From Aquatica leii (lineage: Eukaryota > Arthropoda > Insecta > Coleoptera > Lampyridae): a stretch of 64,000 nt of DNA. Every line of letters starts with the position of its first letter. Position 1 is the first letter of the stretch. The stretch lies in the NCBI GenBank assembly GCA_035610365.1, contig CM069436.1, positions 60,589,505-60,653,504 of the forward strand, in the 5' to 3' direction. Positions 1-11,496 of this stretch are shown here, in pieces. Under the pieces are notes generated by a model. That model had not been told where the DNA came from and searched no databases. It saw only the letters and a list, made by a program, of their open reading frames with translations. The translations under genes and the position numbers were made by a program.

Positions 1-205
1 TTACCTTTTCATAGTTTAGGTTATGGCTTGTTTTACAAGTGGATAACCTAACTTTTGAGAAGCTCTTAGTTAGATTTCGATTGCTTGTTTGAGTTTTGCG
101 ATTTATCTCACGACCTGATGAAGCCCCTTACGAAAGTGGGCGAAACGTTGGCAGCTTCGGTTGCAACTATGACACGATCCAAACCCGGAAGACATTCTAA
201 TGTTA
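1..205 (+). repeat. Penelope-like element pseudo-LTR, copy A
   Basis: This block is nearly identical to 989-1193 in the same orientation, with only a few substitutions. It lies on the other side of a Penelope-like (PLE) coding fragment. It carries a conserved core, CTGATGA at 115-121 and GGGCGAAACG at 138-147, typical of PLE terminal repeats. A diverged version at about 15840-16010 sits downstream of a second PLE fragment. Odd point: both pseudo-LTRs here read + while the coding fragment between them reads -. In the second copy the repeat and the coding sequence share one strand. The left edge of the window may cut the repeat. Confidence 0.8.
110..176 (+). other. hammerhead-ribozyme-like core in the PLE repeat (candidate)
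   Basis: CTGATGA (115-121) is followed by a hairpin with stem GCCC (123-126) / GGGC (138-141), then GAAA (142-145). Next comes a strong hairpin: GTT, one bulged G, GCAGC, a TTCG tetraloop, GTTGC, AAC. PLE terminal repeats are known to contain hammerhead ribozymes, so this arrangement is expected. However, there is one extra A between CTGATGA and stem II, and I could not find a convincing stem I or a clear cleavage triplet. It may be a decayed or non-canonical ribozyme. An identical core is at 1098-1164. Confidence 0.35.
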
Positions 206-222
206 GTATAGGTAGAAGTGAC

Positions 223-985
223 TTAAGAAGAAGTAGACTCCGTATTTAAAGGAACAGGATCGTCACGGATGATTAAGCTCGACCCTGATTGGGTTGCGGT
301 TGCTAGGGGGCGTGTTTTTGTTAAATGACTAATAACCGGGAACCAAAGAGGGGATAGTTCGAAACCATGATCGCGATTGAAGTTATTGGGGTGTTTGATG
401 ATTTCTATGCTTTCTCGGAATTTCCTGTTGAAAAAGAATTGAGATTTGGCAATCAACGAAACATTATCAAAATCTATCTTGTGACCTGTAGTAAAATTAT
501 GTTCAGCGACCGCAGACTTGGAAGTATACTTTTTCCTTATACAACGATCATGTTCTGAAATGCGAGTAATGACGGAACGACCAGTTTCACCAATGTAGAC
601 TAAACCACAAGAACAGGGAATTTGGTATACACCATGAAAGTGTAGGAAATTTGTCTTTGGGAGAAGGAAGAATCTGAGAGATTTTGCCTGTCGAGTTGAA
701 TATGGGTTTAATACCATTCTTACGAAGGAGTTTCCCTATTTGATCTGTAACCTTGTGAATGTAGGGTAAAAAGGCCAATTTCGGGTTGGATTCGGGAGTA
801 GAAATGTCCTTAGGTAATCGAGTACGTGGATGTAAACGACGATTAATAACCCTATGAATATCTCGCTTGACATAACCATTGTTCACTAAGGTTCTAGTAA
901 GATGACGGAGTTCTGAGTCTAGATTCTCAGGTTGACAAATAGAAAAGGCACGATGGACCAAAGATTCAATGACAGAACGTTTTCT
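223..985 (-). pseudogene. Penelope-like retroelement, RT C-terminus plus GIY-YIG endonuclease
   Basis: Two overlapping open frames (587-961 and 223-717) read on the minus strand. The upstream one looks like the thumb and C-terminal part of a PLE reverse transcriptase, with motifs INRRLHPRTRLPK and NPKLAFLPYI followed by LLRKNGIKPIF. The downstream frame holds a GIY-YIG nuclease: IPCSCGLVYIGETGR, then SEHD and AVAEHNFTTGH, the conserved core of the PLE endonuclease. PLE proteins copy RNA into DNA at a nick made by this nuclease. A frameshift separates the halves, and the RT catalytic core is missing upstream. The fragment is flanked by direct pseudo-LTRs that point the opposite way. Confidence 0.85.
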
Positions 986-988
986 TTC

Positions 989-1193
989 TTACCTTTTCAT
1001 AGTTTAGGTTATGACTTGTTTTACAAGTGGATAACCTAACTTTTGAGAAGTTCTTAGTTAGATTTCGATTGCTTGTTTGAGTTTTGCGATTTATCTCACG
1101 CCCTGATGAAGCCCCTTACGAAAGTGGGCGAAACGTTGGCAGCTTCGGTTGCAACTATGACACGGTCCAAACCCGGAAGACATTCTACTGTTA
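989..1193 (+). repeat. Penelope-like element pseudo-LTR, copy B
   Basis: Second copy of the 1-205 repeat, same orientation, with the same CTGATGA (1103-1109), stem II and GAAAC core. The few mismatches (for example gac/gcc just before CTGATGA) suggest the copies separated fairly recently compared with the decay of other elements here. The junction at 988/989 joins the inverted coding part to the start of the repeat. Confidence 0.8.
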
Positions 1194-1199
1194 GTTTGG

Positions 1200-1779
1200 T
1201 GTAATGTGTTAAAAAATTATATATTGAAAAAACTAATTATAAGCAAAATCACTTAACGTTATCTTGTTCCTAATAATAATTATCTTTAAACACTTACAGG
1301 TTTATTCTATTTCTCTTATAAACCTTGTTGATTTATAGGTCACATCTACTTACGTTGTTTCTAAAAAACCAACGACTCACCAACAGCATTTTATTTTTTG
1401 AAGAAATTGATGACATTGTTAATAGTTCATGCTTTAAGCAAAACGTGGTAAATAGAGATCAAGCATATCAAGTTTTAATTGAAGTTAAGATAATTGTAGG
1501 CTAAGTAACAGTGCATATATTTAAAGGCGGTCATATCTTCTATGCCAGCACATTCTTCATGAACCTATTACCTACAATAAGCACATTGGATCTATATCTT
1601 TCCATTAACATTTTTAAAAAAAAGCCCATGACTTTCAGAAGGTATAATTTTTTTATATTTTGAGATGTATCTTTTTTTTGCGCTTTCTTTGATTTATTTT
1701 TAATGTTCAACGGGCTCTTTTTCTTTAATTTAGATAATTTCTTCTTTCTTTTGTATTGATGTTTCTAAATCTTGTTTAT
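1200..1779. other. unassigned AT-rich interval
   Basis: No coding signal or inverted repeats were recognised. The right part (about 1640-1780, T-rich on +) may be the extreme 3' part of the pogo pseudogene that follows on the minus strand, as its reading would be Lys/Glu-rich there. Confidence 0.3.
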
Positions 1780-2790
1780 AAGGTGATCATGTCAACTTCT
1801 TCTACTGGACAGTCATTGTCAGTAAAGTCATGATCTTGACATTTCTGTTAACTAGATATATCCCAGTTCTGCACGCAAAACTCCTATGTAGGCTTGACCA
1901 AATAATTCAGCTACGTCATAATGTGTCACTGCTTATGGTTGCAATCGTACCCGCTTACAAATTTTGACTGTCAAGTAATATTTTAGTTGACCAATAAATG
2001 TTTTATCAAGGAGCTGTATTTTATGACTTCAGTGCGGGGGCAATAACCGAACATGATTTTTTGTTGCTAAATGTACCACTTTGATGTTACGGGTGTGACT
2101 AGCTTAGTCATCTAAAACAAGAAGAACCGATGATGTAATAGTTAATTGTATGTGCTGTAAAAAGTGCTCAAACCATTGAGTCAATAGTTCTAGTTGTATC
2201 CATCCTGATGGATTGCAGGCATGAATAGAACTAGGTAGAGCACCTTTTATCAGTAATGAGTTATTTCGTTTTCTTGGAAATATCAACATTGGTGAGATAA
2301 ATGTGCCACCTGCACTCATACATATGACACAAGTTATTGTTGATCTACCTTCTGCTTAAGTTGCAGTTTCAATTTCTTTTTGCCCTTAAGTGCCAATATC
2401 TCCGGCATTTTTGATGGCACTACTGAAATACCAGTTTCGTCAATGTTATAAACATTAGTCGCGTGATACTGGAATTCCTTCATTGAATTCTCTAATAAGT
2501 CAAAAAATTCATTTACATTTTCTCTGTTAAAAGATTTTATTCTTGATATTGATGTACCCATTGGACGGCGAAATGACAGGTTAGGATGGCGCTTGAAGAA
2601 TAACGTCAAACATGTTCTGTCTGCAGATTCTTTAGCTTTTGAAAATCAGTACTTTATGTTGTTTTTCTTCGCTAACTGGTAAGCCAAAAATTTGATGTGG
2701 TTGCATGTTAGACCAAGACCTTATTTTTCCATTTCTAAAATATAATAGCACCTTCTCTAATTCCGTAGGTAACGTCGATTTTCTACAAAG
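1780..2790 (-). pseudogene. pogo-family (Tc1/mariner superfamily) transposase, decayed
   Basis: Read on the minus strand the pieces come in the order of a pogo/Tigger-like transposase. First is a CENP-B type HTH (FFKRHPNLSFRRPMGTSISR, 2609-2530). The first catalytic block follows as YNIDETGIS. Next are MSAGGTFISPMLIFPRKR and SGWIQLELLTQWFEHFL (2319-2130), then LLVLDD. Past a stop comes LLPPH.SHKIQLLDK, so the third acidic position is still present, and a tail similar to VTHYDVAELFGQAY. These proteins cut and paste DNA in the nucleus. Stops and frameshifts at about 2600-2700, 2330 and 2104 make it dead. N-terminal traces reach about 2790. Confidence 0.85.
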
Positions 2791-3257
2791 TTTATGGTTC
2801 GTTACATCACAAAGTATTGATTTTCTGTTTTTTTTTTATGGTTTACAATATGGAACACTAGTCCATATTCAAAACATGCCGTTGGTCCAAATTGGAATAT
2901 ATTAATTGTTGTTAATAAAATTATAAAAACTACAGGAGGTGCGATTTCTCTTGGTCTAATTCACTTTCACATCGATTAGTATTTGCTCAAGTGAAGAGCT
3001 TACGAAATTAGTTTAAATATATCGCTAATTAACAAAAACGAAAAATGACTCCCAAGAAGACGTATATCCTGTTACCTCACTGCAAGCGACTGTGGGATTG
3101 CGGGAGAAGTGAGCCTTAGTATGCACCGGCTGTCGACATGATGCATCAAACGTTATTTGAGATATGTCGGTGGTTCATATTATAGACCCAGTCTATAAAT
3201 GGCACCTTTGCATTATCATTAATTTGTAATATTTACAACTATTTGACAAAATAATAA
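2791..3257. other. unassigned interval
   Basis: No reading frame, inverted repeat or family similarity was recognised. It separates the pogo relic from the GC-rich element that starts near 3258. Confidence 0.3.
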
Positions 3258-3897
3258 TTTTAAAACCGGCGTCGGACGTTTCGCCGCAAGACCAGTTCGC
3301 CTCTGGCCGTTTCGTTGCGAGCCTTTTCGCCGCCAACATTATTTTACTGCATTCAGTTGGACACTAGCATATACCATCTTAATTTTTTTTTAATATACAA
3401 ATGTGCCAAATTTTAAACCTCGTTTTCGATTATTTCTAATGATACAATTATCATTAGGCCGCTCATTAGGCGCCCATCATTACCCATTAGAATGGATTTA
3501 GGTTTGTTACCACATTGGTATCTAAAACTTCATGTCAGCCACTTTTGACTTATTGTAATATTTACATAAAAAATAATAAACATTTCTTTTTCGAAAATAT
3601 ATATCTTTATTTGGATAAGAGTGGGCATTTTATGAACGCTAAAATTCAATAAAATAGCTTTAGAAAGTAACGAATAAACTTAGAAGAAACAGAAAAATAG
3701 TATATGTTAGTCATTTATAGTTATAGTTATTCAATGTGTAACTATCAATTGAATTCAAAGTTTGAGACTATCATTGTGTCCTTTTACAAGATGTCTTTAC
3801 TGTACTTTTGGCGGCGTAACGGACGCGGCAAAAAGGCCGCGCCGAACCGGCCTGACGGAGATACGGCCGCGGCGAAACGTCCTAGACCTTTTTAAAA
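3258..3897. mobile_element. non-autonomous DNA element with GC-rich terminal inverted repeats
   Basis: Imperfect inverted repeats of about 80-90 bp lie at 3266-3345 and about 3800-3889. Both arms read GGACGTTTCGCCGC near the outer end and end in a GCCGCCAA block facing inward. Each end is abutted by TTTTAAAA (3258-3265 and 3890-3897), which could be an 8-bp target duplication or contain a TTAA duplication. The arms are strikingly GC-rich in an AT-rich region and repeat the motif TTTCGCCGC. The interior (about 450 bp) has no recognisable gene. Short open frames at 3704-3947 run through the arm and look spurious. The superfamily is unassigned (hAT-type or piggyBac-type by target site). Confidence 0.65.
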
Positions 3898-3983
3898 CGT
3901 GTTTTGTGTTGGCCTGTGATTTTATTGCTCAAAGTTGTAATACCTAAAATAATTGAGAATTTCTTTTATTCCAGTTGATCTAA

Positions 3984-5446
3984 GTTACTGGTTTCCAAAG
4001 TATTTTGGCTCACAGAGCTCTTTTCAAAGTCATAACTTGTTCACAGACCTCCTTTAAGCTTCTCAGTTGTAGATTATTCAATAAGTTGCTCCTGAATGTA
4101 TTCCTCTGTATTTGTGCTCTGAGTTGAACTACTTGCAAAAGGATACAACGCCCAATCGGGAATATCCAATGTCTTCAAATCTTTGGTTAAGATCCAAATG
4201 AAACGCCGTTAACTGTTGACAATAAACAAACAACTAATTCATCTCTATTTAGTTTAAAATAATCTCTGATTTAAGATATTCCTTTTGATTTTATTAACTG
4301 TTCTAATATTATAATGTAGTGATTCACGCATGCGTTCAACACGTTTTGCGACCAAATTATGTCAATGAATGACACAATGTATCGATAATACATTTGTTAT
4401 AGTTTGTTTTAAGTATGACAAAATTCTCATTTGCAACAAACCACTGTTAATTTTAATAATTATTTTAATGTAATGCTGCAATATAACGCTCTCTTAAATT
4501 AATTATTTGAGGTGTAAGGATAAAATTTTATGTAAATGTTACATTTTGTGTAGGTACTCATTGTGTACTAATTAATTTTTCAAAAAAAAATATAAATTAA
4601 AAAATTAATTAACAACAGAATATAATAATACAGTAATTCCAAACATTCGCTGATTTGGTTATTCGCGGAAGTAAACAAAATAAACTAAAATATAAAATAG
4701 TAAGCTATAACTTTTAGAGTGCATTATATTAAATTATAAAACACAACATGTTTAACTTCTTTTACAGTATCATTAATAATATATCCTTTAGAATCACATC
4801 TGCGTTAGAAAAGCTTGCAATCCCTTCTTACGTTTTTTAATGGATGTTAAAGGTTTACTGTACTGATAACTGTGATGTATATTTTTTTTTAATTAACTTA
4901 ATAAAGAGTATAATTTTGCTTAAATAAATTTAAATTAAAAAGAGATATCGGTTTTATGCAAATATACTTACGTAACCAAACAGGCTATCTGCGTAACAAT
5001 ACAAAAAATTATACTTCTTTTTGTCCAAGACTAGGAAAATTTGTTGTATGCATTTTACATCATGCATAACACAAAAGTGAATTGTTGATTAGATGCACGA
5101 CGCTTTTATGGTTCATGTTATATAGTTGGTGCAGGTATCGGCTGTATTGCGTTCCTGCATAAACTTGTATAGATAGGATTGACTCATCGCGATGCTTGTT
5201 ATTACTTGTATTTTATGCACCTGTCTATATCTATATTTTACTTAGGACGTAAAAATCACTAATATTATATTCTGCGTTATTTATTTTAACTTCCATATAA
5301 ATAAAAATGTATCGCATTTTTTAAATTTTATATTGCGCGGACCCCCTGATTTTGTTCAGGGACCTCTAAATCAATTTTAATTTTTCACAGACCCCTGAAT
5401 AATCCCGGGGGCTTCTGGGAGTCCGTAGGGTCCACTTTAAGAACCC
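3984..5446 (-). mobile_element. hAT element, internally deleted second copy
   Basis: The two ends match, in reverse complement, the intact hAT at 23123-24860. The 5' end lies at about 5330-5446 (shared block of about 230 bp, continuing with diverging similarity to about 5180). The 3' end lies at 3984-4245, including codons for the C-terminal tail. Most of the transposase body is absent or unrecognisable between about 4250 and 5180. The terminal CAG-type sequence has decayed (GGTTTCCAAAG at the left edge), and no target duplication was found. It is a dead relative of the later copy. Confidence 0.75.
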
Positions 5447-7949
5447 TTAATGTAAGTCATAAACTTTATTAGTTTGATTTATTGCTTATACTTAAACAAA
5501 TAATAAAAACACGTTTTTTAGATACAAGGAATAAACTAGACAAATTATTGAATAAAAAAAATTGTAAAATATTGTTTTTAGCACTTCAGTCTAAATTGGA
5601 CACGTTTGGCGAGTATTGATAGGATACATTTTCTATCAAAGTTGTTTTAGAAATTGCGATTGCTGTAAAAAAAAGAACTATAAATTTTTTTAATATATTT
5701 TAATTTTTGCCTGACACTTGAATTTCTTATGGCTACATACAATCACTGTAAGCACGCGCGGAGTTTGTCGCAGTAACTAGTGCGTAGCTACATAAAATTT
5801 ATTGTTAGTGAGTAGAATAAGCGTAAAACTGCTCATTGTCAATTATTCTAATTTTAATAACTCTTAAGGACTGAGGTTAAAATTTTTATAGAATTTTTAA
5901 TTACGAGATAAAACGTTAATTCCAGAAAGCTATTGATTGTCGATTTTTTTTTTAAATTTTATATATAACTAATTTTAATTTTTTTAATAAAAACCTTTAA
6001 TATATTTTCTGTAAAAAGCAATTTTAAGCTGTTTTTAAAAATGCATTCTTAGACTGCTTTAATGTATGCCTGAATTTCTAAATACTCTTTACGGTGGTTC
6101 TCGTACTATAATGTAGTTAAAATGACTTTTAAGCAATTTAAACCTTATTATTTAAGAAGTAAAACAGAAATATTAATAAGTGCGTCGTTTTGGCGTCCAC
6201 CCTCGTTGGCGCCAGAGAAAACCCTTAACAGAATATAATTTCAGATGAAAAATCAATGTTAAGCACGGTCTTATTTGCGTCGTGCAAAATTAGATTAATC
6301 ACCACACGTCTTTTTATGTTAAGTAGAAACAAAAACAAGGTTTTTATGCAACTTGCAACCTTTTTTAACGAGCTTTAATAGATTGATTACGTGGAAAGTG
6401 AGTAATAATAATTATACTTTGTCGTTTTATTGAGAATTAGACATTAAATAACATTGTTTTTTTTTCTAGATCAGAAAGTTCCAGCACCTACCAAGCAGTT
6501 CCTTTGGCGAAGATAATTTTTGGACTATTAGCTATAGTGGTTTTTTACACCACTAAAATTACTTTGTAGTATTATGCAAAAACGAACTGTTTTTATTCCT
6601 TTGTTGACCTTTACTGAAAGCGTTGCGTGCTTAATAAAAAATCTGATAAGATTGTACTTGAACTTTTTTTTAGAAAACAACTACACGTAATTTGTCAAAT
6701 CATGTGTCAAAGACTCTTCAACATACCAAACAAAGTGTTTAAACTTTAAATAGTAAAAGGGTGTTGCCGACCTAGTTTTAGGGCCACTACCCTTGCGTGA
6801 TCCAAGTCAATAAATGCTATTTAGAACAAAGATAAAGATACATAAAATTTTATAATGTAAAATTTTTTTTTCGTTATGTCATTTCTAATTTTAAAATTTG
6901 ATTGAAAAACCAATAACGACGATTTTCTAATTTGCTTAAGATTTGGAAACTCGCTAGGATTTGGCTTTTTTTAAATATTTAGTGAGACACGCAATAGACT
7001 TTTCGTATGTCAAGAACCTTTAATTGGTGCTATGTTTTAACATTTTAAGGAGGGTTAATACCAAAGGTTAAATCGCTATTAAAAGGATACTGAACGCAAA
7101 CGTTATTAAAAAATTTCCGCTTTTCCTTTTACAAGATTTTTCATTTGCGATATGATTTAACACGCGTGCATCATGCGTAATGTTAAAAAACTGTCTAAAA
7201 GATTGAGTTTACTAGTTATTTTTAATTGAATTACTTAGTACACGTTTTACTTTAGTCTGAAAGTTTAATGATTAATTAAAAAAATAACAAATGCCAATAA
7301 TACTTATAAACATGGAAAATTTTATTTTTCACCTAACTATTGATCATCGTCGATTCTGGTAATATTATTCTATAACGTAACTGAAAAATTTAAATTTCTG
7401 AATTCAGAAAAAAATTCGGACCAAAACATCTACGAATTTGGAAAAAGTTCTTAACAGCTTTCCAAAAGTTGCCAGTCTAGGCATGGTAAGTTGCTAGATA
7501 ATAGATCATAAATGCTTAGAATTTATAGCAGACAAATAAAAACCATGAACATTTCAAACAAATTACAATTAAGTTTTGGCACAACTCATTACAAACTGTT
7601 TTAAAAAAAATTGGAGTTTGTGTTGACTACATTTATGACAATTTATTAATGACAACTTATTGGGCTCTTTCTCTAAGTCAGCATCTCTAACAAAAATTGC
7701 TCAGTGCGTCTCTAATGAGCAACAATTGAACAAGCGTCAATAAGTCTGGATGTAAAATATAATTTTGTAATTCAACAAACTAGAGAACGTTGAATGAGAA
7801 AGTTTTTGAAAATCTAAAACCCAGAACGAACCGTAAATTGTTGACTATTGCGGAAAACCTGTCAAAGATGGTTAACAAAAACAAAAAATTTTACCTTGTG
7901 ATAGTTGAGAACAATAAAATAGTTTTACTACCAAAAGTAACGTACCTTT
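5447..7949. other. unassigned AT-rich interval of 2.5 kb
   Basis: Scanned on both strands. There is no open frame above 60 codons and no recognised motif or clear long inverted repeat. It is rich in A and T runs. It most likely consists of very old mobile-element debris, but I cannot show that. Confidence 0.3.
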
Positions 7950-8790
7950 AAAGTTATTTTTCTACATAATAACCGTAAAGATTGAAGCATGTCATATCTG
8001 TGTATAAACTTTGCAATACACTGTTCATAGGATGCAAGCAAGTTGTGAAAGCTTCTTTCAGTTCAGAGAAAAAATAGAAGTCACTCGGTGCTAGGTCGGG
8101 AGTCTCAATGAAATTGCTGAAAAAGCCGTTGAGTTACACGCGCACTGCGAGGACGGGCATTATCGTGTATCAGAACAATTCCAAAAGTCAGCATCCTTTT
8201 TTTGTTTTGTATAGCTCTTCGTAGGCGTAGAAAAGTTCACAATAAACTGCTGCATTTATTATTGTTTTTGGCTGCATAAACTTCACAAGCAATAGATCTT
8301 TTTGGTTCCAACAGTAGCCATAACCTCACGGTTAATGAAAGTTAATTTGCTTTTTAGGTTTGTTTGGAGAATTTGTGTACATCCACGTAGGCGTATCATG
8401 TTAAATCCAGATCACCTGTCGTAACAGTCAAGAACCGCTAAAGCTAAGGCCATTTTGCTAACTTTGTGATTGCAAACACAAAGTTTTCTGTAGCCTAACT
8501 GTTTAGTAACAATAGGGTACAGGGAACTTCTGGAAACTTTATGGACAAATCACTTATGGTAAACTTACGGTTTTCTTTAACTACTTCATCAACTCGTTGT
8601 ACAAGGTCGCTACGCTACGCTACGGTTCGGCCATCTTTAAATTTTTTACACCATCAGTGTGGTCTATACACTCGATTCATTTTTCGATGAATTTCTGCTG
8701 CACTATTCTCTTTTGTCTGCAAGAAATGAATAACACTTAGCAATTCTCACATGGCGGGAGAATCGATAAAGAAAGCCATGTTTACATGAC
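7950..8790 (-). pseudogene. mariner transposase, decayed
   Basis: In minus-strand order, short pieces in shifting frames match a mariner transposase. There is an N-terminal AEIHRKMNRVY with FKDGRT, a second HTH region (RVDEVVKENRKFTISDLS, LGYRKLC), then DQKDLLLVKFMQPKTIINAA with YCELF. The catalytic-region signature LAPSDFYFF follows (D34D-type motif), and the C-terminus ends CFNLYGYYVEK. Order and spacing span about 840 bp against roughly 1.0 kb for an intact gene. At least ten stops or frameshifts are needed to read it. Terminal repeats were not resolved. Confidence 0.85.
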
Positions 8791-9246
8791 TGCAGTTGAG
8801 TGCAAGATGGTGTCACAAAGTTAATACAGACTACTCGGATGTGACGTGGAAACACGTGGCCCACGTCATAATCCGCGTGATATAGAAATGCAATACACAG
8901 GGTTTTGTGTGCTTACGTTAATATTGGGCTGACGCGACGTGGAAACGCGTTAGATGATGCAATCTGACGCAACACGCCTTATGACGCTTGGGAAGAATAT
9001 CAGAAGTTCTAGATTTTTTGTCAGTAGTGGAAAGGCGTTAGAAGAGTCAAGTGGTTTCTCGTGTACCCTTTCTAGTAATTTTTTGAAGATAATAGAGATG
9101 TAGATTGAGTACGTTCGATCAAATCCGGGGCTGTACCGGGAATATTGTAACCAGCATTCAAGAAAACAGGCTTGGGACGAAACATAAGAAAAACTCGGCA
9201 TTCTAGATTAGTGAAAACAACTATTTTTTTCACGTTTTTAGTTTTT
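8791..9246. other. interval with a repeated GACGTGGAAAC motif
   Basis: Contains two direct copies, about 90 bp apart, of a block around GTGACGTGGAAACACGTG (near 8838) and GCGACGTGGAAACGCGT (near 8931), each internally palindromic (ACGTG/CACGT type). An 83-codon minus frame (8950-9201) crosses this region, but I recognise no protein in it. Confidence 0.35.
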
Positions 9247-9800
9247 ACTTTCCTATAAGGAAAGTCTAGCGATCACAATTTTTTTTCAAAAAAATTTTTA
9301 GTGCATAATTGTACGTTTCAAGGTCTCCTAAATCAGAAAAATGTATTTTTGACAAAAAAATTTTGGGTGTGTTGTGTGTGTGTGTGTGTAATGATGTACC
9401 CACGATAACTCTTGAACCAAAAGTCTTAGTAACTTCAAATTTGGTATGGAGGTGGCTTTTCATATTCTCTCGGTTCTATCAAAAGCTAGGTATGATAAAA
9501 AAACCGGAAGTGGGTGTATCCGTCATTTTTAACAGTTTTTTTTATATAATTTTGTAAGTATGTAAATTATTCGAATTATTTTTACAGTTTCTTGTAGAGT
9601 TAATTCTTCCTAACAGTTTATTCAAATATTTTTTTTTCTAACATTAACAGTTTATTAAATAATTCATTTATAATTTAAAGTGAATTCTATGTATAATCCT
9701 AAGTTCGAATCTTGCCTACGACGATCTTTTTTTTAGGAAAAAATTCTATATCTTGAAGGGAAAGCAAGATACGTTAAAAAATAACAATTTTTCTGTATAT
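9247..9800 (+). repeat. dispersed repeat family R1, copy a
   Basis: Begins with a near-palindrome, ACTTTCCTATAAGGAAAGT (9249-9267), then AGCGATC. A conserved block follows (ACGTTTCAAGGTCTCC, AAATGT.TTTTTGACAAAA), then a GT microsatellite and ACCCACGATAACTCTTGAAC. After that come poly-T stretches with repeated AACAGTTT and a block AGTTCGAATCTTGCC.ACGA. Related copies are at 22505-22960 (+), 56706-56830 and 57000-57410 (mixed), and 60060-60330 (-). This is a multi-copy family, probably a non-autonomous DNA transposon. Several short frames over it are spurious. Confidence 0.75.
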
Positions 9801-10589
9801 TTTTTTGACTTGTTTATAGCGCGTCTCGGAAATTTACAGATTAACATAGGGAATTTAAAAATTTTGATTTGTATGTCCCCAAAGTGTTTTTAAAATATTT
9901 CGAGTAGCAGAACATATGACAATGTGTACCAGAGAACGTTTTGCGTAATAATTTTCAAAATTTAATAAAAAATATGAACAATATTTTCAAAAATGTATCG
10001 CGTGGTAAGTTAGTTTAAAATACGGATGTAAAGAACATATGAGTAGGTCATTTTGGTGTAGTGACATTAATCGCACGACTGCGGTAATATCGCATAATTG
10101 TTTTTATTAAAGTCATAATGGATTTATTGTTCCTTCATCATTCTTTATAGGAAAGTCGTGTGGTGACCACACTAGTTTCTTTATATATTTTTTACAACTT
10201 ATAATAGTTCAATAGACGCATTCGGTATTTATAACCGACGCCGACGGTTTTAAATTGGATTAAAACTTTTGGTATAACCAAATGTTAAACCTAAAAAAGT
10301 ACCTATCAATATCAAATATAACCAGATATGAATATACCAACATTTATTATATAAATTAGGTTATACGAGTTTATATTTGAAAATAACACCCAGAATTTAA
10401 CAATAAATTGAAATTTAAACTAGGTTATGTTGAAATTAAAATGGCCGGTTTGAGATAACGAAATAAATATTACTGAACGTGTCATGGAGCAATTCTACTT
10501 TTGGAGTGCCATTGCCAATGACAAGCTGCTGAACCATGTTCAGAAACGACGTAGGTTTTAAATTTATTTCTGGTGGAAGACGCTTATCT

Positions 10590-11250
10590 CACGAAATTTC
10601 TACGAATGCGTTGAGGTTGGCTACACTATGAATATGTTCATTTTCCTTTCGGATTTGTTCCTCAAGAGGTGAAATATTGCTGGTGTTGCTGTATTCCGGA
10701 GCAAGTTGTGTAGACATGTGGCAGCTACAACAATTACATCTGCAATTTATGGTTGAGTTCTAATAGGCTTTAGAAATGTTTTCCAGCGCCCGGTTAGAAT
10801 TCCGAACGCATTTTCTACAGTCCGTCGAGCTCTTAAGTGACGTTAGTTACATACCTTCTCTTTGTCACTTGTAATGGCTGCTTTTCTGTATGGACAATTA
10901 CACTTGTTTTATTTTTAAACGACGTGTTTGTTGTCAAAGCTTTTCCTCATCTCAGATCGCTGCTGTTGCAGTAATTTCCAACGTCAACAAACGTGAATTT
11001 GTAATCTTCATCTTCCAAAGTGAATAAAACAATGGAATATGAGTTGTAGTATAATGAACCAGCACTAGCTTGACATCGGATTTGAACGTGTTTGCCGTCC
11101 AAAGCTACTATGCAGTGTCGATAATTCCATTTTTTCCATTTGTCTTTGTTTGGTTTTGGCATGTACAGTTCTAGAATTTTCGAAATTACCTCACAACACT
11201 CTTTAACAATTTCTCTAATAGTTGAAAATCCAAAAAGAAAAACCCAATGT
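10590..11250 (-). pseudogene. PIF/Harbinger transposase, decayed
   Basis: Minus-strand translation gives, in order, GFSTIREIVKECCEVISKIL, then WKKWNYRHCIVALDGKHV (first catalytic D in the ALDGKHV motif). Next come SAGSLYYNSYSIVLFTLED and YKFTFVDVGNY (second D in FVDVG). Past a stop and frameshift come RARRTVENAFGIL.GRWK and VVAATCLHNLLRN (third acidic region in the RxxxENAFG motif). This is the DDE_Tnp_4 layout of PIF/Harbinger. The intact family protein is about 350-450 residues; about 220 codons can be traced. Its usual partner lies just upstream on the opposite strand. Confidence 0.88.
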
Positions 11251-11496
11251 TCTGTAAGAATTTTCAGTTGCCAAGTATTTTAGAATAGTGCAAAAAATGT
11301 AATTTTTCTGTTCTAGGTAATGAATGTAAAAAAAATTGGAAGTTAATTGGAGGTTAAACACCGTATAGCCACAAAATCAGGTCAAGCAGCAAACGGTTTG
11401 AGGAAATGGTAGTTTAAAGATAAAATGGCTTTTTTAAACCCAACTCTTGTAACAAGAAAAACATGAAGAAATCCGGTAAACACTCAAATAATAAAG

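Noticed and set aside
3704-3947. Two overlapping + frames with Arg/Lys/Pro-rich ends
   Set aside because: The basic ends come from the GC-rich inverted arm of the element at 3258-3897, not from a protein.
8950-9201. 83-codon minus frame between mariner and R1
   Set aside because: No recognisable motif or second copy; kept only as a remark in the interval entry.
9700-9725. GTTCGAATC block as a tRNA gene
   Set aside because: No acceptor stem or A box at the right distance; it is a conserved module of R1 only.
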